64,000 nt of DNA from Streptomyces nitrosporeus (lineage in GTDB: Bacteria; Actinomycetota; Actinomycetes; Streptomycetales; Streptomycetaceae): positions 4,998,001 to 5,062,000 of the forward strand of contig NZ_CP023702.1 of NCBI RefSeq assembly GCF_008704555.1. The letters run 5' to 3'. The position numbers and the translations under genes were made by a program. Shown here piece after piece: positions 8,090-18,027 of the stretch (position 1 is its first letter; every line of letters starts with the position of its first letter). The notes under the pieces are model-generated. The model saw nothing but the letters and a program-made list of their open reading frames with translations, searched no databases and had not been told where the DNA came from.

Positions 8090-9049
8090 TCACTCCTTGT
8101 GAGAGAGGGCGCGGACGGTACGGGACGGGCTCGGCCGGCCCAGTTGTTCGGCCATCCACACGCTCGTGGCGGTGAGTGCGCCGAGATCGACCCCGGTCTC
8201 GATGCCGAGGCCGTCGAGCATCCACACAAGGTCCTCGGTGGCGAGGTTCCCGGTGGCGCTCCTGGCGTACGGGCAGCCGCCGAGGCCGCCCGCCGAGGCG
8301 TCCACCGTCGTCACCCCCTGCTGGAGCGCGGCCAGGGTGTTGGAGAGCGCCTGGCCGTACGTGTCGTGGAAGTGGACCCCGACCGCGGCGGTGGGCACAC
8401 CCGCCTCGGCCAGCGCGGCGAGCAGGGCCGCCACCTGGCCGGGGGTGGCCACACCGATCGTGTCCCCGAGGGACAGCTCGTCGCAGCCGAGGTCCATCAG
8501 GGCCTTCGCGACCCGGACCACCTGGCCGAGCGGCACGGCGCCCTCCCACGGGTCGCCGAAGCACATCGACAGGTAGCCGCGCACCGCGACCCCGTCCGCC
8601 CTGGCACGGGCGACGACCGGTTCGAACATGGCCAGCGACTCGTCCACGGTGCGGTTGAGGTTGCGGGCCGCGAACGTCTCCGTCGCCGAGCCGAACACCG
8701 CGATACGGCGGACACCCAGCGCCAGCGCCCGGTCCAGGCCGCGCTCGTTGGGCACCAGGACGGGGAGCTCGACGTCCCCGATGTCCGCGATGTCACCGAG
8801 CAGGGGGAACAGCCGCTCCGCGTCCGCGAGTTGGGGCACCCACTTCGGGTGCACGAAACTGGTCGCCTCGATCGTGCCCAGCCCCGCTTCGGCGAGCCTG
8901 CGGATGAACTGCGCCTTCACCTCGGTCGGGACGACGGTGGACTCGTTCTGCAGGCCGTCGCGGGCCCCGACCTCATGGATACGGACCCGGGCGGGCAGCC
9001 CGGACGCGGGCACGGTCATGGGCAGGGCGGTGCCGGGCGTGCCGGTCAT
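8090..9049 (-). CDS. Hydroxymethylglutaryl-CoA lyase
   Basis: 319 residues. HMG-CoA lyase signatures are clear: [11 protein letters not shown] near the N-terminus (catalytic Arg-Asp), [15 protein letters not shown] with the metal-binding His pair, and the GGCPYA loop with the catalytic Cys. It splits HMG-CoA to acetoacetate and acetyl-CoA, the last step of leucine catabolism. The ATG at 9049 overlaps the stop of the upstream carboxylase gene (ATGA, 4 bp), showing translational coupling; a much longer open frame upstream runs antiparallel to real coding sense and is ignored. Eight bases separate its stop from the acdH start. Confidence 0.95.
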   Translation of the reverse strand: MTGTPGTALPMTVPASGLPARVRIHEVGARDGLQNESTVVPTEVKAQFIRRLAEAGLGTIEATSFVHPKWVPQLADAERLFPLLGDIADIGDVELPVLVPNERGLDRALALGVRRIAVFGSATETFAARNLNRTVDESLAMFEPVVARARADGVAVRGYLSMCFGDPWEGAVPLGQVVRVAKALMDLGCDELSLGDTIGVATPGQVAALLAALAEAGVPTAAVGVHFHDTYGQALSNTLAALQQGVTTVDASAGGLGGCPYARSATGNLATEDLVWMLDGLGIETGVDLGALTATSVWMAEQLGRPSPSRTVRALSHKE

Positions 9050-11184
9050 GCTTCCTCCGCGACGGTGGCGTTGACGGTGTTGGGGCCGGCGGCGGGGTCC
9101 GGGCCGGTGCCGGTGGGCGCCGGGGTGACCACGGCCAGGACCTGGTCCATGGCAACCGTGGTGCCGGCGGTGACGTCCAGCTCGGTGACGGTCCCGGCGT
9201 GCGGGGCGGAGATGACGTGCTCCATCTTCATCGCCTCGACCACCAGCAGGCTCTGCCCCGCCGCCACCTCGTCCCCGACGGCCACCTTCACCACGGTGAC
9301 CGTCCCGGGCATGGGCGCGGCGAGCGTGTCGGCACCCGCGTGGGCCGCCCCGCTCAGCGAGGCCTCCACCGGGTCGTGGTCCTGCACGTGCCAGGCGTCG
9401 CCGTCCCGGCCGATCCAGACGCCCTCGGGGGAGCGGGCCAGGCTGAAGGTGTGGGTGACGGCGTCGAGTTCGACCGTGACACGGCGCCCCGGCGCCCCGA
9501 CCAGGCGGGCGGCCCCGGGTGCGGGGAGCGAAGGCACCGGGCCGCACGCGTCCGCCGGGTCCTCCCGCTCCCCCGGATACCCGAAGTCCAGCTCGGCCGC
9601 ACCGTCCGCGCCGGCCCGGACGCCGATCCGCACCGGATCGTGCCCCGGCACCCGGAAGTGGTGGAAGGTCCGGGCGGGAGTGCCTCCGAGCCGCCAGCCG
9701 CTCGGCACCGAGAACGGGTCCACCCAGCCGGGAGCACCCCCGGTGGCCGCGTCCGGCCCGGGTGCGGCCACCGGGGACGGCTGCCGCAGCAGCGCCGCCG
9801 CCGCGTACACCTCTTCCGGCACACCGTCCGGCACCAGGCCGTCCGCCTCGCGCTCCACCAGGCCCGTGTCCAGGTCGCCCGCCACGACCGCCGGGTGGGC
9901 CAGCAGCCGGCGCAGGAACCCGGCGTTGGTCGGGACGCCCAGCACCACCGTGTCCGCGAGCGCCGCTCGCAGCCGGCGCAGCGCCGTCGCCCGGTCGGGG
10001 CCGTAGGCGATGACCTTCGACAGCATCGGGTCGTAGGCGCTGCCCACGGGCACGCCCTCGCTCAGCCCGGAGTCCGTCCGCACCCCGCCGCCCTGCGGCT
10101 CGTGCAGGGCGAGCACGGTGCCGCCCGACGGCAGGAAGCCGCGCGCCGGGTCCTCGGCGCAGACCCGGGCCTCCACGGCGTGCCCGGTGAGCGTGATGTC
10201 CGCCTGGGTGTGGGACAGCGGCTCGCCGGAGGCGACCCGCAGCTGCCACTCCACCAGGTCCAGGCCGGTGACCAGCTCGGTGACCGGGTGTTCCACCTGG
10301 AGGCGGGTGTTCATCTCCATGAAGTAGTACGAGGACGGGTCGCTGCCCGGGACGATGAACTCGACGGTGCCCGCGCCGACGTAACCGCAGGAACGGGCCG
10401 CCTGGACGGCGGCCTCGCCCATCGCCGCCCTGGTCCGCTCGTCGAGCAGCACCGAGGGGGCCTCCTCGATGATCTTCTGGTGGCGGCGCTGGAGCGAGCA
10501 CTCCCGCTCGCCGAGGTGGACGACGTTCCCGTGGGCGTCGGCGAGCACCTGGATCTCGATGTGGCGCGGCCGGTCGATCCACCGCTCGACCAGCAGGGTG
10601 TCGTCACCGAAGGACGCGCGCGCCTCACGCCGGGCCGCCGCGATCTCGTCGCCGAGCAGCGCTTCGTCGCGCACCAGCCGCATGCCCTTGCCGCCGCCGC
10701 CCGCGGACGGCTTGAGCAGGACCGGTACGCCGATCTCCCGGGCGGCCCCGGCCAGCTGGGCGTCGGTCAGCCCGCTGCCCGACGATCCGGGGACCACCGG
10801 CACCCCGGCCGCCGCGACCGTCTCCTTGGCGCGGATCTTGTCGCCCATCAGGGAGATGGCCGAGGCGGGCGGGCCGATGAAGACCAGCCCCGCCTCCTCG
10901 CAGGCGCGGGCGAAGTGGGCGTTCTCGGCGAGGAAGCCGTATCCCGGATGGACGGCCTCGGCGCCCGTACGGCGGGCGGCGTCCAGGAGCCGCTCCACCG
11001 AGAGGTAGCTCCCGGCCGCGGCCGCCGGGCCGATACGGACGGCCGTGTCCGCCTCGCGCACATGGCGGGCGTCGGCGTCCGCGTCGCTGAAGACGGCGAC
11101 CGACCGGATGCCGAGCTCCCGCAGGGTCCGGATGACCCGGACCGCGATCTCGCCACGGTTGGCGACCAGAACAGTGCTGAACAT
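9046..11184 (-). CDS. Biotin carboxylase / biotin carrier alpha subunit (methylcrotonyl-CoA carboxylase type)
   Basis: 712 residues. The biotin carboxylase half shows [19 protein letters not shown], the ATP-grasp glycine loop [12 protein letters not shown] and [14 protein letters not shown]. The C-terminal biotinyl domain carries EAMKMEH, where the Lys receives biotin. With the neighbouring carboxyltransferase it forms an acyl-CoA carboxylase. Linkage to HMG-CoA lyase and acdH favours 3-methylcrotonyl-CoA as substrate over propionyl-CoA, though both are carboxylated by close relatives. The chosen ATG (11184) begins directly at the conserved N-terminus; 13 nt separate it from the upstream gene. 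Confidence 0.93.
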   Translation of the reverse strand: MFSTVLVANRGEIAVRVIRTLRELGIRSVAVFSDADADARHVREADTAVRIGPAAAAGSYLSVERLLDAARRTGAEAVHPGYGFLAENAHFARACEEAGLVFIGPPASAISLMGDKIRAKETVAAAGVPVVPGSSGSGLTDAQLAGAAREIGVPVLLKPSAGGGGKGMRLVRDEALLGDEIAAARREARASFGDDTLLVERWIDRPRHIEIQVLADAHGNVVHLGERECSLQRRHQKIIEEAPSVLLDERTRAAMGEAAVQAARSCGYVGAGTVEFIVPGSDPSSYYFMEMNTRLQVEHPVTELVTGLDLVEWQLRVASGEPLSHTQADITLTGHAVEARVCAEDPARGFLPSGGTVLALHEPQGGGVRTDSGLSEGVPVGSAYDPMLSKVIAYGPDRATALRRLRAALADTVVLGVPTNAGFLRRLLAHPAVVAGDLDTGLVEREADGLVPDGVPEEVYAAAALLRQPSPVAAPGPDAATGGAPGWVDPFSVPSGWRLGGTPARTFHHFRVPGHDPVRIGVRAGADGAAELDFGYPGEREDPADACGPVPSLPAPGAARLVGAPGRRVTVELDAVTHTFSLARSPEGVWIGRDGDAWHVQDHDPVEASLSGAAHAGADTLAAPMPGTVTVVKVAVGDEVAAGQSLLVVEAMKMEHVISAPHAGTVTELDVTAGTTVAMDQVLAVVTPAPTGTGPDPAAGPNTVNATVAEEA

Positions 11185-11197
11185 GCGGGTCCTCACC

Positions 11198-12814
11198 TCA
11201 CATCCGGAAGACGCCGAACTGGGGGTCTCCCAGCGGGGCGTTGGCACAGGCCGTCAGGGCGAGGCCCAGCACCTGGCGGGTCTCCGCCGGGTCGATCACG
11301 CCGTCGTCCCAGAGCCGCGCGGTGGCGTAGTAGGCGCTGCCCTGCTCTTCGTACTGGGCGCGGACGGGGGCCTTGAAGGCTTCCTCCTCCTCGGCGGGCC
11401 ACTCCCCGCCACGCCCCTCGATCTGGTCCCGCTTGACCGTGGCCAGGACGGAGGCGGCCTGCTCACCGCCCATGACGGAGATCTTGGCGTTGGGCCACAT
11501 CCACAGGAAGCGCGGCGAATAGGCGCGCCCGCACATGGAGTAGTTGCCCGCGCCGTAGGAGCCGCCGACCACGACCGTGAGCTTCGGGACCCTGGTGCAG
11601 GCCACGGCCGTCACCATCTTGGCGCCGTGCTTGGCGATGCCCCCGGCCTCGTAGTCGCGGCCGACCATGAAGCCGGAGATGTTCTGGAGGAACACCAGCG
11701 GAATGCCGCGCTGGTCGCACAGCTCGATGAAGTGCGCACCCTTCTGCGCCGATTCGGAGAACAGGATGCCGTTGTTGGCGACGATGCCGACCGGGTGGCC
11801 GTGGATCCGGGCGAAGCCGGTGACCAGGGTCTGGCCGTATTCCGCCTTGAACTCCTGGAAGCGCGAACCGTCGGTCACCCGGGCGATGACCTCTCGGACG
11901 TCGTAGGGCGTGCGCGAGTCGACCGGCACCGCGCCGTAGAGGCCGGCGGGGTCGGCCTTCGGCTCCTCCACGGCCTCCACGGACCAGGGGAGGGGGCCGC
12001 GGGCGGGGAGCGTCGCCACGATGTTCCGGACGATCCGCAGCGCGTGGGCGTCGTCCTCGGCGAGGTGGTCGGTGACCCCCGACGTCCGCGAGTGCACCTC
12101 GCCGCCGCCCAGCTCCTCGGCGGTGACGACCTCCCCCGTGGCCGCCTTCACCAGCGGCGGACCGCCGAGGAAGATCGTCCCCTGGCCGCGGACGATGACC
12201 GCCTCGTCGCTCATCGCGGGCACGTAGGCGCCACCGGCCGTGCACGACCCCATGACGGCGGCGATCTGCGGGATGCCGGCGCCGGACATCCGGGCCTGGT
12301 TGTAGAAGATCCGCCCGAAGTGCTCGCGGTCGGGGAACACCTCGTCCTGCATCGGCAGGAACGCGCCGCCCGAGTCGACCAGATACAGGCAGGGGAGGCG
12401 GTTCTCCAGGGCCACCTCCTGGGCCCGGAGGTGCTTCTTCACCGTCATCGGGTAGTAGGTGCCGCCCTTGACCGTGGCGTCGTTGGCGACGACCACGCAC
12501 TCACGGCCGCTGACCCGCCCGATGCCCGCGATCACCCCGGCCGCCGGAGCGGCTCCGCCGTACAGTCCCTCGGCGGCCAGCGGGGCCAGCTCCAGGAAGG
12601 GCGAGCCCGCGTCGAGCAGGGCGTCCACCCGCTCCCGGGGCAGCAGCTTGCCGCGTGCCACATGCCGGGCCCGGGCCTTCTCACCCCCGCCGAGCCGTGC
12701 CGTGGCGAGCCGCGTCCGCAGCTCCTCGGCGAGCGCCCGATGCGCCGCCTCGTTGGCCTGCCAGGCCTCCGAGGCGGGATCGGCCGCGCTCGCCAGGACC
12801 GGTGCCTGCTGCAT
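11198..12814 (-). CDS. Acyl-CoA carboxylase carboxyltransferase (beta) subunit, methylcrotonyl-CoA type
   Basis: 538 residues, first gene of the catabolic operon. It has the crotonase-type carboxyltransferase fold in two halves: [19 protein letters not shown] (residues about 150) and [19 protein letters not shown] in the N-half; [19 protein letters not shown] and MGGEQAASV in the C-half. This motif set is typical of MCC beta (AccD/LiuB-like) subunits. It transfers carboxyl from biotin to the acyl-CoA. Its start faces a divergent TetR gene across a 133-nt region with two palindromes, so TetR control is likely. Confidence 0.94.
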   Translation of the reverse strand: MQQAPVLASAADPASEAWQANEAAHRALAEELRTRLATARLGGGEKARARHVARGKLLPRERVDALLDAGSPFLELAPLAAEGLYGGAAPAAGVIAGIGRVSGRECVVVANDATVKGGTYYPMTVKKHLRAQEVALENRLPCLYLVDSGGAFLPMQDEVFPDREHFGRIFYNQARMSGAGIPQIAAVMGSCTAGGAYVPAMSDEAVIVRGQGTIFLGGPPLVKAATGEVVTAEELGGGEVHSRTSGVTDHLAEDDAHALRIVRNIVATLPARGPLPWSVEAVEEPKADPAGLYGAVPVDSRTPYDVREVIARVTDGSRFQEFKAEYGQTLVTGFARIHGHPVGIVANNGILFSESAQKGAHFIELCDQRGIPLVFLQNISGFMVGRDYEAGGIAKHGAKMVTAVACTRVPKLTVVVGGSYGAGNYSMCGRAYSPRFLWMWPNAKISVMGGEQAASVLATVKRDQIEGRGGEWPAEEEEAFKAPVRAQYEEQGSAYYATARLWDDGVIDPAETRQVLGLALTACANAPLGDPQFGVFRM

Positions 12815-12879
12815 CGTGTCGAGCCCCCTTGCCCGTACCGCGGTAGTCGTTGAGCGTGCGCGCAGTGTTCCTGAGCGAG

Positions 12880-12924
12880 GTTAATGAGCGTTAACCCGCT
12901 TCTCTCAGGTTAACGAGCGCTAAC
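12880..12924. promoter_or_regulatory. Paired TetR operators between the catabolic operon and its regulator
   Basis: Two 16-bp near-palindromes, GTTAATGAGCGTTAAC (12880-12895) and GTTAACGAGCGCTAAC (12909-12924), begin 29 bp apart. The second overlaps the expected -35 area of the TetR gene; a candidate -10 TAGAAT lies at 12934-12939, so the TetR mRNA is nearly leaderless. The arrangement suggests repression of both divergent units. Confidence 0.7.
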
Positions 12925-12947
12925 GCCACTGTCTAGAATGAATCCTC

Positions 12948-13595
12948 ATGAGCACCCACGCCTCCGACCGCTCCGCCGCCCGCGCCATCTCCCGCGTCGC
13001 GGCGCCGACCCGCCGGGAGCAGATCCTGAAGGAGGCCGCCCGCCTCTTCGCGGAGCGCGGCTTCCACGGGGTCGGGGTCGACGAGATAGGAGCCGCCGTC
13101 GGTATCAGCGGCCCCGGCCTGTACCGGCACTTCCCCGGCAAGGACGCGATGCTCGCCGAGCTGCTCGTCGGCATCAGTGAGCGCCTCCTCGACGGCGGCA
13201 GGCTGCGGGTCAGCGAGGACGCCGCCTCGCCCGGCGGCTCTCCCGAGGCGCTCCTGGACGCGCTCATCGCGGGCCACATCGACTTCGCCCTCGACGACCG
13301 TCCCCTGATCACCCTCCACGACCGCGAGCTGGACCGGCTGCGCGACACCGACCGCAAACGGGTACGGCGGCTCCAGCGCCAGTACGTCGAGGTCTGGGTC
13401 GACGCGGTCCGGGCCCTGTACCCCTCCCTCGCGGAGGACGAGGCGAGGGTCACCGTGCACGCGGTGTTCGGCCTGCTGAACTCCACGCCCCACCTGGCGC
13501 GCCCCGAGGCGCTCCCCGGCCGGGAGGCCACCGCGGCCCTGCTGCACCGCCTGGCCCGGGGCGCCTTCGAGGCGGCCGGCGGCCCGACGGGCTGA
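12948..13595 (+). CDS. TetR-family regulator of the adjacent acyl-CoA catabolic operon
   Basis: 215 residues. N-terminal helix-turn-helix: RREQILKEAARLFAERGF, then VDEIGAAVGISGPGLYRHF and the KDAMLAELL helix (residues about 21-76). The C-terminal ligand domain is typical TetR in length but I cannot tell its ligand. It is divergent from the carboxyltransferase gene and faces two shared palindromes, so the natural reading is a repressor relieved by an acyl-CoA or related intermediate (inference). Confidence 0.9.
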   Translation: MSTHASDRSAARAISRVAAPTRREQILKEAARLFAERGFHGVGVDEIGAAVGISGPGLYRHFPGKDAMLAELLVGISERLLDGGRLRVSEDAASPGGSPEALLDALIAGHIDFALDDRPLITLHDRELDRLRDTDRKRVRRLQRQYVEVWVDAVRALYPSLAEDEARVTVHAVFGLLNSTPHLARPEALPGREATAALLHRLARGAFEAAGGPTG

Positions 13596-13704
13596 CACCG
13601 GACGCCCGCCGCGCCCGGCCTCCGCCGCCCGGCCGCACCGGGACGTGACCATCCGTCCTGCGGAGACCAGGCGCACGGCGTGTCTCCGACGGCACAATGG
13701 GTGC

Positions 13705-14547
13705 ATGCCGATACCCAGCCGCGCCGCCCTCGTCGAGCACCTCGTCCGCACGCGCATCGCGGGTGACGTCGCCACGCCCCGCGACAACAATCTCGATCAC
13801 TACCGCAGGCTCGCCAACGGCGACCGCCACTACTGGCTGGGACTCGAACTCGGCGACCGGTGGCGGGACGAGCAGGACGTCCTGGCCGTGATGGCCGAGA
13901 GATGCGGTGTCAACGACGATCCGGAGCACCGGCGGGGCCAGGACACCATCGACCCCGAACTCACGGTCGACGCCCTGGAGCGGATGGCCGCCCGGCTGCG
14001 GAAGGCGGCCCTGGGCAGGGAGCGGGTGCTGTTCGCCACCGGCCACCCGGGCGGGCTGCTGGACGTGCACCGCAGGACGGCCGAGGCGCTCGGACGGGCC
14101 GGCTGCGAGATCGTGACCATCCCCGGGGGCCTGGTGGCCGACGAGTGCATGGTCTTCCAGTTCGCCGACGTGGCCGTCCTGGAGCGCGGGGCGAGTCTGT
14201 GGCACACCCACTCCCCGGCGCCGATGGCGGCGATCCTGGACGGCCTGGAGCGCGAGGGCAGGCCGCTGCCCGACCTGGTGGTGGCCGACCACGGCTGGGC
14301 CGGGTGCGCCGGGCAGCGCGGCCTGGACTCCGTCGGTTACGCCGACTGCAACGACCCGGCGCTGTTCATCGGGGAGGCCGAGGGCACCCTCCAGGTCACC
14401 GTGCCGCTGGACGACCACGTCACCGACCCGCGGTTCTACGACCCGATGACGGACTACCTGCTGGACGCGGCCGGACTGCTGCCGCCCGGGGACGCGGCGG
14501 ACCCGGAGGGCGCGGCGGACCCGGACGGCGGGGTGGACCGGGTGTAA
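13705..14547 (+). CDS. Phosphatase-family protein (PF15698-like)
   Basis: 280 residues, soluble, no signal peptide. Recognisable features are DNNLDHYRRLANGDRHYWLG near the N-terminus, LFATGHPGGLLDVH in the middle and PDLVVADHGWAGCAG later. This fits the actinobacterial family labelled simply 'phosphatase' in databases; the conserved His/Asp residues are consistent with a hydrolase but no substrate is known to me. The last about 15 residues are a low-complexity Asp/Gly/Ala tail. ATG 13705 is close behind a CACAAT-like -10, so it may be leaderless. Convergent with the P450 gene. Confidence 0.65.
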   Translation: MPIPSRAALVEHLVRTRIAGDVATPRDNNLDHYRRLANGDRHYWLGLELGDRWRDEQDVLAVMAERCGVNDDPEHRRGQDTIDPELTVDALERMAARLRKAALGRERVLFATGHPGGLLDVHRRTAEALGRAGCEIVTIPGGLVADECMVFQFADVAVLERGASLWHTHSPAPMAAILDGLEREGRPLPDLVVADHGWAGCAGQRGLDSVGYADCNDPALFIGEAEGTLQVTVPLDDHVTDPRFYDPMTDYLLDAAGLLPPGDAADPEGAADPDGGVDRV

Positions 14548-14593
14548 CGCCGCGCCGGTTCCCGCATGCGGGCGACCGGTTCCGGCGGCTCGG

Positions 14594-15814
14594 TCACGGC
14601 CGCAGCCGCACCGGGAGCGTCCGGTGCCCGTTGCTGATCAGCGAGGGCAGCGGCCGCAGTTCCGCCGGGGCGACGGCCGCCCGCATGCCGGGGAACCGCT
14701 CGAACAGGACGCGCAGCGCGGTCTCGCCCTCCAGCCGGGCCAGTGCCGCGCCGAGGCAGAAGTGGATGCCGTGGCCGAAGGCCAGATGGTCCTTGGTGAC
14801 GCGGGTGACGTCGAACTCGTCCGGGTTCCCGTGCCAGCCGGGGTGGCGGTTGGCGGCGGCGTACGAGGCGAGGATGCCCTCTCCCTTCAGGATCACCCGC
14901 CCGTCGGGCAGGGGGATGTCGCGGACGGCGAAACGCATCGGGAGGTGTTTGACGGGCGGTTCGTGGCGCAGCGTCTCCTCCACCACGTCGGACCAGGTGG
15001 CCCGTCCCGCCCTGACGTGGGCGAGCTGCCCGGGACGGGTCAGCAGGGTGGTCACGGCCTGGTCGATCAGGTTGACGGTGGTCTCGTAACCGGCGTTGAT
15101 CATCAGCATCAGGGTGTCCCGCAGTTCCCTCTCGCCCAGGGCCGCCCCGCCGTCCTCGTCGCGCGTCTCGATCAGGGCGGACGCCAGGTCGTCACCGGGC
15201 TCCGCGCGTTTCACGGCGATGAGGGCGTCCAGCAGGCCGTACAGCGCCTGGGTGTTCGCGGCGGCCTCGCCGGGTGAGAGCGTGGTGTCGAAGACGCCGT
15301 CGACCAGCGCGCGGAACTCCTCCCAGCGGGGTTCGGGTACGCCCACGAGACGGCCGATGACGGCGATGGGCAGGGGGACGGCGAACCGTTCGCGCAGATC
15401 CGTGTCCGTCCCGGCCGGTGTGCTCTCCAGTGCGTCGGCGAGCCGGACCGTGATGTCCTCGACGACCGGCCGCAGCGCGGCCATCCGCCGGGCGCTGAAC
15501 GCGGGGGCGATGATGCGCCGGAGCCGGCGGTGGTCGCCGCCGTACGCGGTGAACATGTTGGTGGCGGCGATCCAGAGGGCCAGGGGCCACGTCCGCACCG
15601 CCTCGTCGAACCCGGGCCAGTGCCTGCGCCCGTCCTTGGAGACGTCGGGGCTGGTGAGCAGCTCCTTGAGCAGCACCGGGTCCGACACCGACCAGGCGGG
15701 CACACCGAGGATGTCGATCCGGGTCGCGGGCCCCCGGGCGAGCAGCAGGCGGTTCTCCGCGGCCGCGTCGGTCGCGGCGGGGTCGAGCACGAGCGGGTCG
15801 GACGGCCGGGTCAT
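14594..15814 (-). CDS. Cytochrome P450
   Basis: 406 residues. All P450 landmarks are present: I-helix NAGYETTVN, K-helix EETLRHEPP (ExxR) and heme loop FGHGIHFCLG with the cysteine ligand at about residue 353. It is of the soluble bacterial class I type, needing a ferredoxin and reductase, but neither is encoded nearby. The ATG at 15814 is chosen for the AGGAGA ribosome binding site 8 nt upstream; an upstream in-frame extension is Pro/Arg-rich and unlikely. The substrate cannot be predicted from sequence reading. Confidence 0.95.
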   Translation of the reverse strand: MTRPSDPLVLDPAATDAAAENRLLLARGPATRIDILGVPAWSVSDPVLLKELLTSPDVSKDGRRHWPGFDEAVRTWPLALWIAATNMFTAYGGDHRRLRRIIAPAFSARRMAALRPVVEDITVRLADALESTPAGTDTDLRERFAVPLPIAVIGRLVGVPEPRWEEFRALVDGVFDTTLSPGEAAANTQALYGLLDALIAVKRAEPGDDLASALIETRDEDGGAALGERELRDTLMLMINAGYETTVNLIDQAVTTLLTRPGQLAHVRAGRATWSDVVEETLRHEPPVKHLPMRFAVRDIPLPDGRVILKGEGILASYAAANRHPGWHGNPDEFDVTRVTKDHLAFGHGIHFCLGAALARLEGETALRVLFERFPGMRAAVAPAELRPLPSLISNGHRTLPVRLRP

Positions 15815-15962
15815 GGGCGGTCTCCTGGGTGCGTCGTGGCGTACCGGGTGCCCGGGTCCTACCCCTGGCCGCCGGGGCCGACTCCACCCCGCGCCCATGT
15901 CCCGCACAGCGACCTGGCACCGCTCGTACGATCACATGGAGCCGCTTGGGGAGACGCCCCGT

Positions 15963-17105
15963 TCAGTCCGCTCCCGTCTCCGCCGACCGCCGCCTCTGCA
16001 CCCGGCCCGGGGTCGGGTCCAGATAGACCCGCCGGATCGTGGGATACCGCTCCCGCAGCTGCGCCTCCGCCTCCTCGCAGGCCCACTCCACCTGCTCGGC
16101 GCTGGCCAGGTCCCGGAAGTCGATCTTCGCGGCGACGAGCATCTCGCGCGGTCCCTGGATGAGGGTGGTCAGCTCCAGCACGTCCACGATGTGCGGGACG
16201 GAGAGCAGCTCCTCGCGGACCCCCGCCCGTACCTCCGCGGGCAGCGGGCGGCCGATCAGCAGCTGGGCGTTGGACCGGCCCAGCACCCAGGCCACGTACG
16301 CCAGCAGCAGGCCGATCAGGACGGAGGCGACGCCGTCCCACGCCCCGGAACCGGTCAGCTGGCCGCCGAGCAGCCCTCCGGCGGCCAGCAGCAGCCCGAT
16401 CAGCGCCGCCGAGTCCTCCATGACCACGGCCTTGACGGCGGTGTCCGGGGTGCGCCGCAGATAGCGCGGGGCCGGCATGCCGAGCAGTCGTGCCGTGCCG
16501 CGCACCTGCCGCAGGCCGGTGCGCAGCGAGAAGCCCTCCAGCAGGAAGGCCACGGCCAGGACCAGGTAGGAGACGAGCGGATCGCCGAGTTCCTCCCCGG
16601 CGACCAGGGTGTGGATGCCGTCGTAGAGGGAGAAGACCGAGCCGCCGACGAAGGTGGCGACGGAGGCGAGCATCGCCCAGATGTAGCGCTCCGCGCCGTG
16701 GCCGAGGGGGTGTTCCTCGTCGGCGGGCCGGGCGCCGCGCCGGAGCGCGGTGAGCAGCATGACCTCGGTGACGGTGTCGGCCACCGAGTGCGCCGCCTCC
16801 GACAGCATCGCGCTGGAACCGCTGATCAGCCCCGCGACCAGCTTCGCCAGGGCGATCCCGAGGTTGGCCGCCGCCGCGACGACCACCGTGAACGCGGACT
16901 CCCCGCCGGGGCTCCCCCCGGACGGCGCGCCGGAGCCGTCCGGGGCCGGTGCGCCGGGTCCGGGCCGGGTCTGCCCACCGGGCCCGGGCGGGGGCGGGGC
17001 GTCAGGTTCGTCGTGGCGCGGGGCGTCAGGTCCGTCGGGGAGCGGGGCGCCGGGCTGTCCGCCGGGCCGTGCGGGCTCCCCACCATGGTTCCGCTCGTCA
17101 CTCAT
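15963..17105 (-). CDS. Cation diffusion facilitator family metal transporter
   Basis: 380 residues. After a Pro/Gly/Asp-rich cytosolic N-terminus of about 70 residues, six membrane segments follow. TM2 carries SEAAHSVADTVTEV (the HxxxD metal site) and TM5 carries VVMEDSAALIG, as in the zinc/iron-type CDF subgroup. The C-terminal cytosolic domain (LLSVPHIVDVLELTTL onward) has the usual fold. It should export a divalent metal against protons; which metal is not evident. The ATG at 17105 is chosen; a longer frame overlaps the thioesterase gene and is rejected. It is probably the third gene of a unit beginning at 19185. Confidence 0.88.
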   Translation of the reverse strand: MSDERNHGGEPARPGGQPGAPLPDGPDAPRHDEPDAPPPPGPGGQTRPGPGAPAPDGSGAPSGGSPGGESAFTVVVAAAANLGIALAKLVAGLISGSSAMLSEAAHSVADTVTEVMLLTALRRGARPADEEHPLGHGAERYIWAMLASVATFVGGSVFSLYDGIHTLVAGEELGDPLVSYLVLAVAFLLEGFSLRTGLRQVRGTARLLGMPAPRYLRRTPDTAVKAVVMEDSAALIGLLLAAGGLLGGQLTGSGAWDGVASVLIGLLLAYVAWVLGRSNAQLLIGRPLPAEVRAGVREELLSVPHIVDVLELTTLIQGPREMLVAAKIDFRDLASAEQVEWACEEAEAQLRERYPTIRRVYLDPTPGRVQRRRSAETGAD

Positions 17106-17133
17106 GGTGGGGAGTATGTCCGATGTGTCGCTT

Positions 17134-18009
17134 TCAGTCCCTCGGGACGCGGACCAGGCCCTCCTGGATGACCGTGATGGCGAGCTGTCCGTCCGCCGTG
17201 TAGATCCTGGCCTGGCCGAGACCGCGGCCGCCGGACGCCGAGGGCGACTCCTGGTCGTACAGCAGCCACTCGTCCGCCCGGAAGGGGCGGTGGAACCACA
17301 TCGCGTGGTCCAGGCTGGCGCCCACCACGTCACCGACCGACCAGCCGCCGCGGCCGTGGGCCAGCAGCGCCGAGTCGAGCAGCGTCATGTCCGAGACGTA
17401 CGTCGCCATGCACACGTGCAGCAGCGGGTCGTCGGCCAGCTTGCCGTGCGTACGGAACCACACCTGGGAGCGCGGTTCGCGCGGCTCGCCCGCGGTGGCG
17501 AACGGCGGGGCGTCCACATAGCGCAGGTCCACCGCCGCACGCGCCTCCAACAGCCGGTCCACCATGTCCGGACCGGCGAAGCGGTCCCCGTACCGGGCGA
17601 GCATCTCGGCGGACGTCGGCAGGGTCTCGGGGTCCACGGAGGCCGGCATGGGGGCCTGGTGGTCCATCCCCTCCTCGCGGACCTGGAAGGAGGCCGAGAG
17701 GTGGAAGACCGGTTTGCCGTGCTGGACGGCGACGACCCGGCGGGTGGTGAACGACCGGCCGTCGCGGATCCGGTCCACGCTGTAGACGATCGGCGCCCCC
17801 GGGTCCCCGGGCCGCAGGAAGTACGCGTGCAGCGAGTGCGCCGGGCGGTCCTCGGGCACGGTGCGGCCCGCGGCGACCAGGGCCTGGGCCGCGACCTGGC
17901 CGCCGAAGACGCGGGGCACCACCGCGCTGCGGCTCAGACCCCGGAAGATGTCCTGCTCGATCTGCTCCAGGTCGAGCAGATCGAGCAGGGATTCAAGTGC
18001 TGCGCTCAT
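17134..18009 (-). CDS. tesB: Acyl-CoA thioesterase II
   Basis: 291 residues, a double hot-dog TesB protein. FGGQVAAQALVAAGRTV in the N-half and SLDHAMWFHRPFRADEWLLY in the C-half are family signatures; the catalytic Asp/Thr/Gln set is consistent with D in ASLDH and Q in GGQV. It hydrolyses acyl-CoA esters in the cytosol. It sits 18 nt downstream of an acyl-CoA dehydrogenase, so the pair probably buffers acyl-CoA pools together. Confidence 0.93.
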   Translation of the reverse strand: MSAALESLLDLLDLEQIEQDIFRGLSRSAVVPRVFGGQVAAQALVAAGRTVPEDRPAHSLHAYFLRPGDPGAPIVYSVDRIRDGRSFTTRRVVAVQHGKPVFHLSASFQVREEGMDHQAPMPASVDPETLPTSAEMLARYGDRFAGPDMVDRLLEARAAVDLRYVDAPPFATAGEPREPRSQVWFRTHGKLADDPLLHVCMATYVSDMTLLDSALLAHGRGGWSVGDVVGASLDHAMWFHRPFRADEWLLYDQESPSASGGRGLGQARIYTADGQLAITVIQEGLVRVPRD

Positions 18010-18027
18010 GGAGAGAAGGTATTCCCT

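Noticed and set aside
8099-11376. Long plus-strand frames opposite the carboxylase genes
   Set aside because: Antisense shadows; the minus-strand proteins have unambiguous family motifs.
14561-14572. CCCGCATGCGGG palindrome between phosphatase and P450 genes
   Set aside because: A self-complementary 12-mer without a loop is a poor terminator; left out of the feature list.
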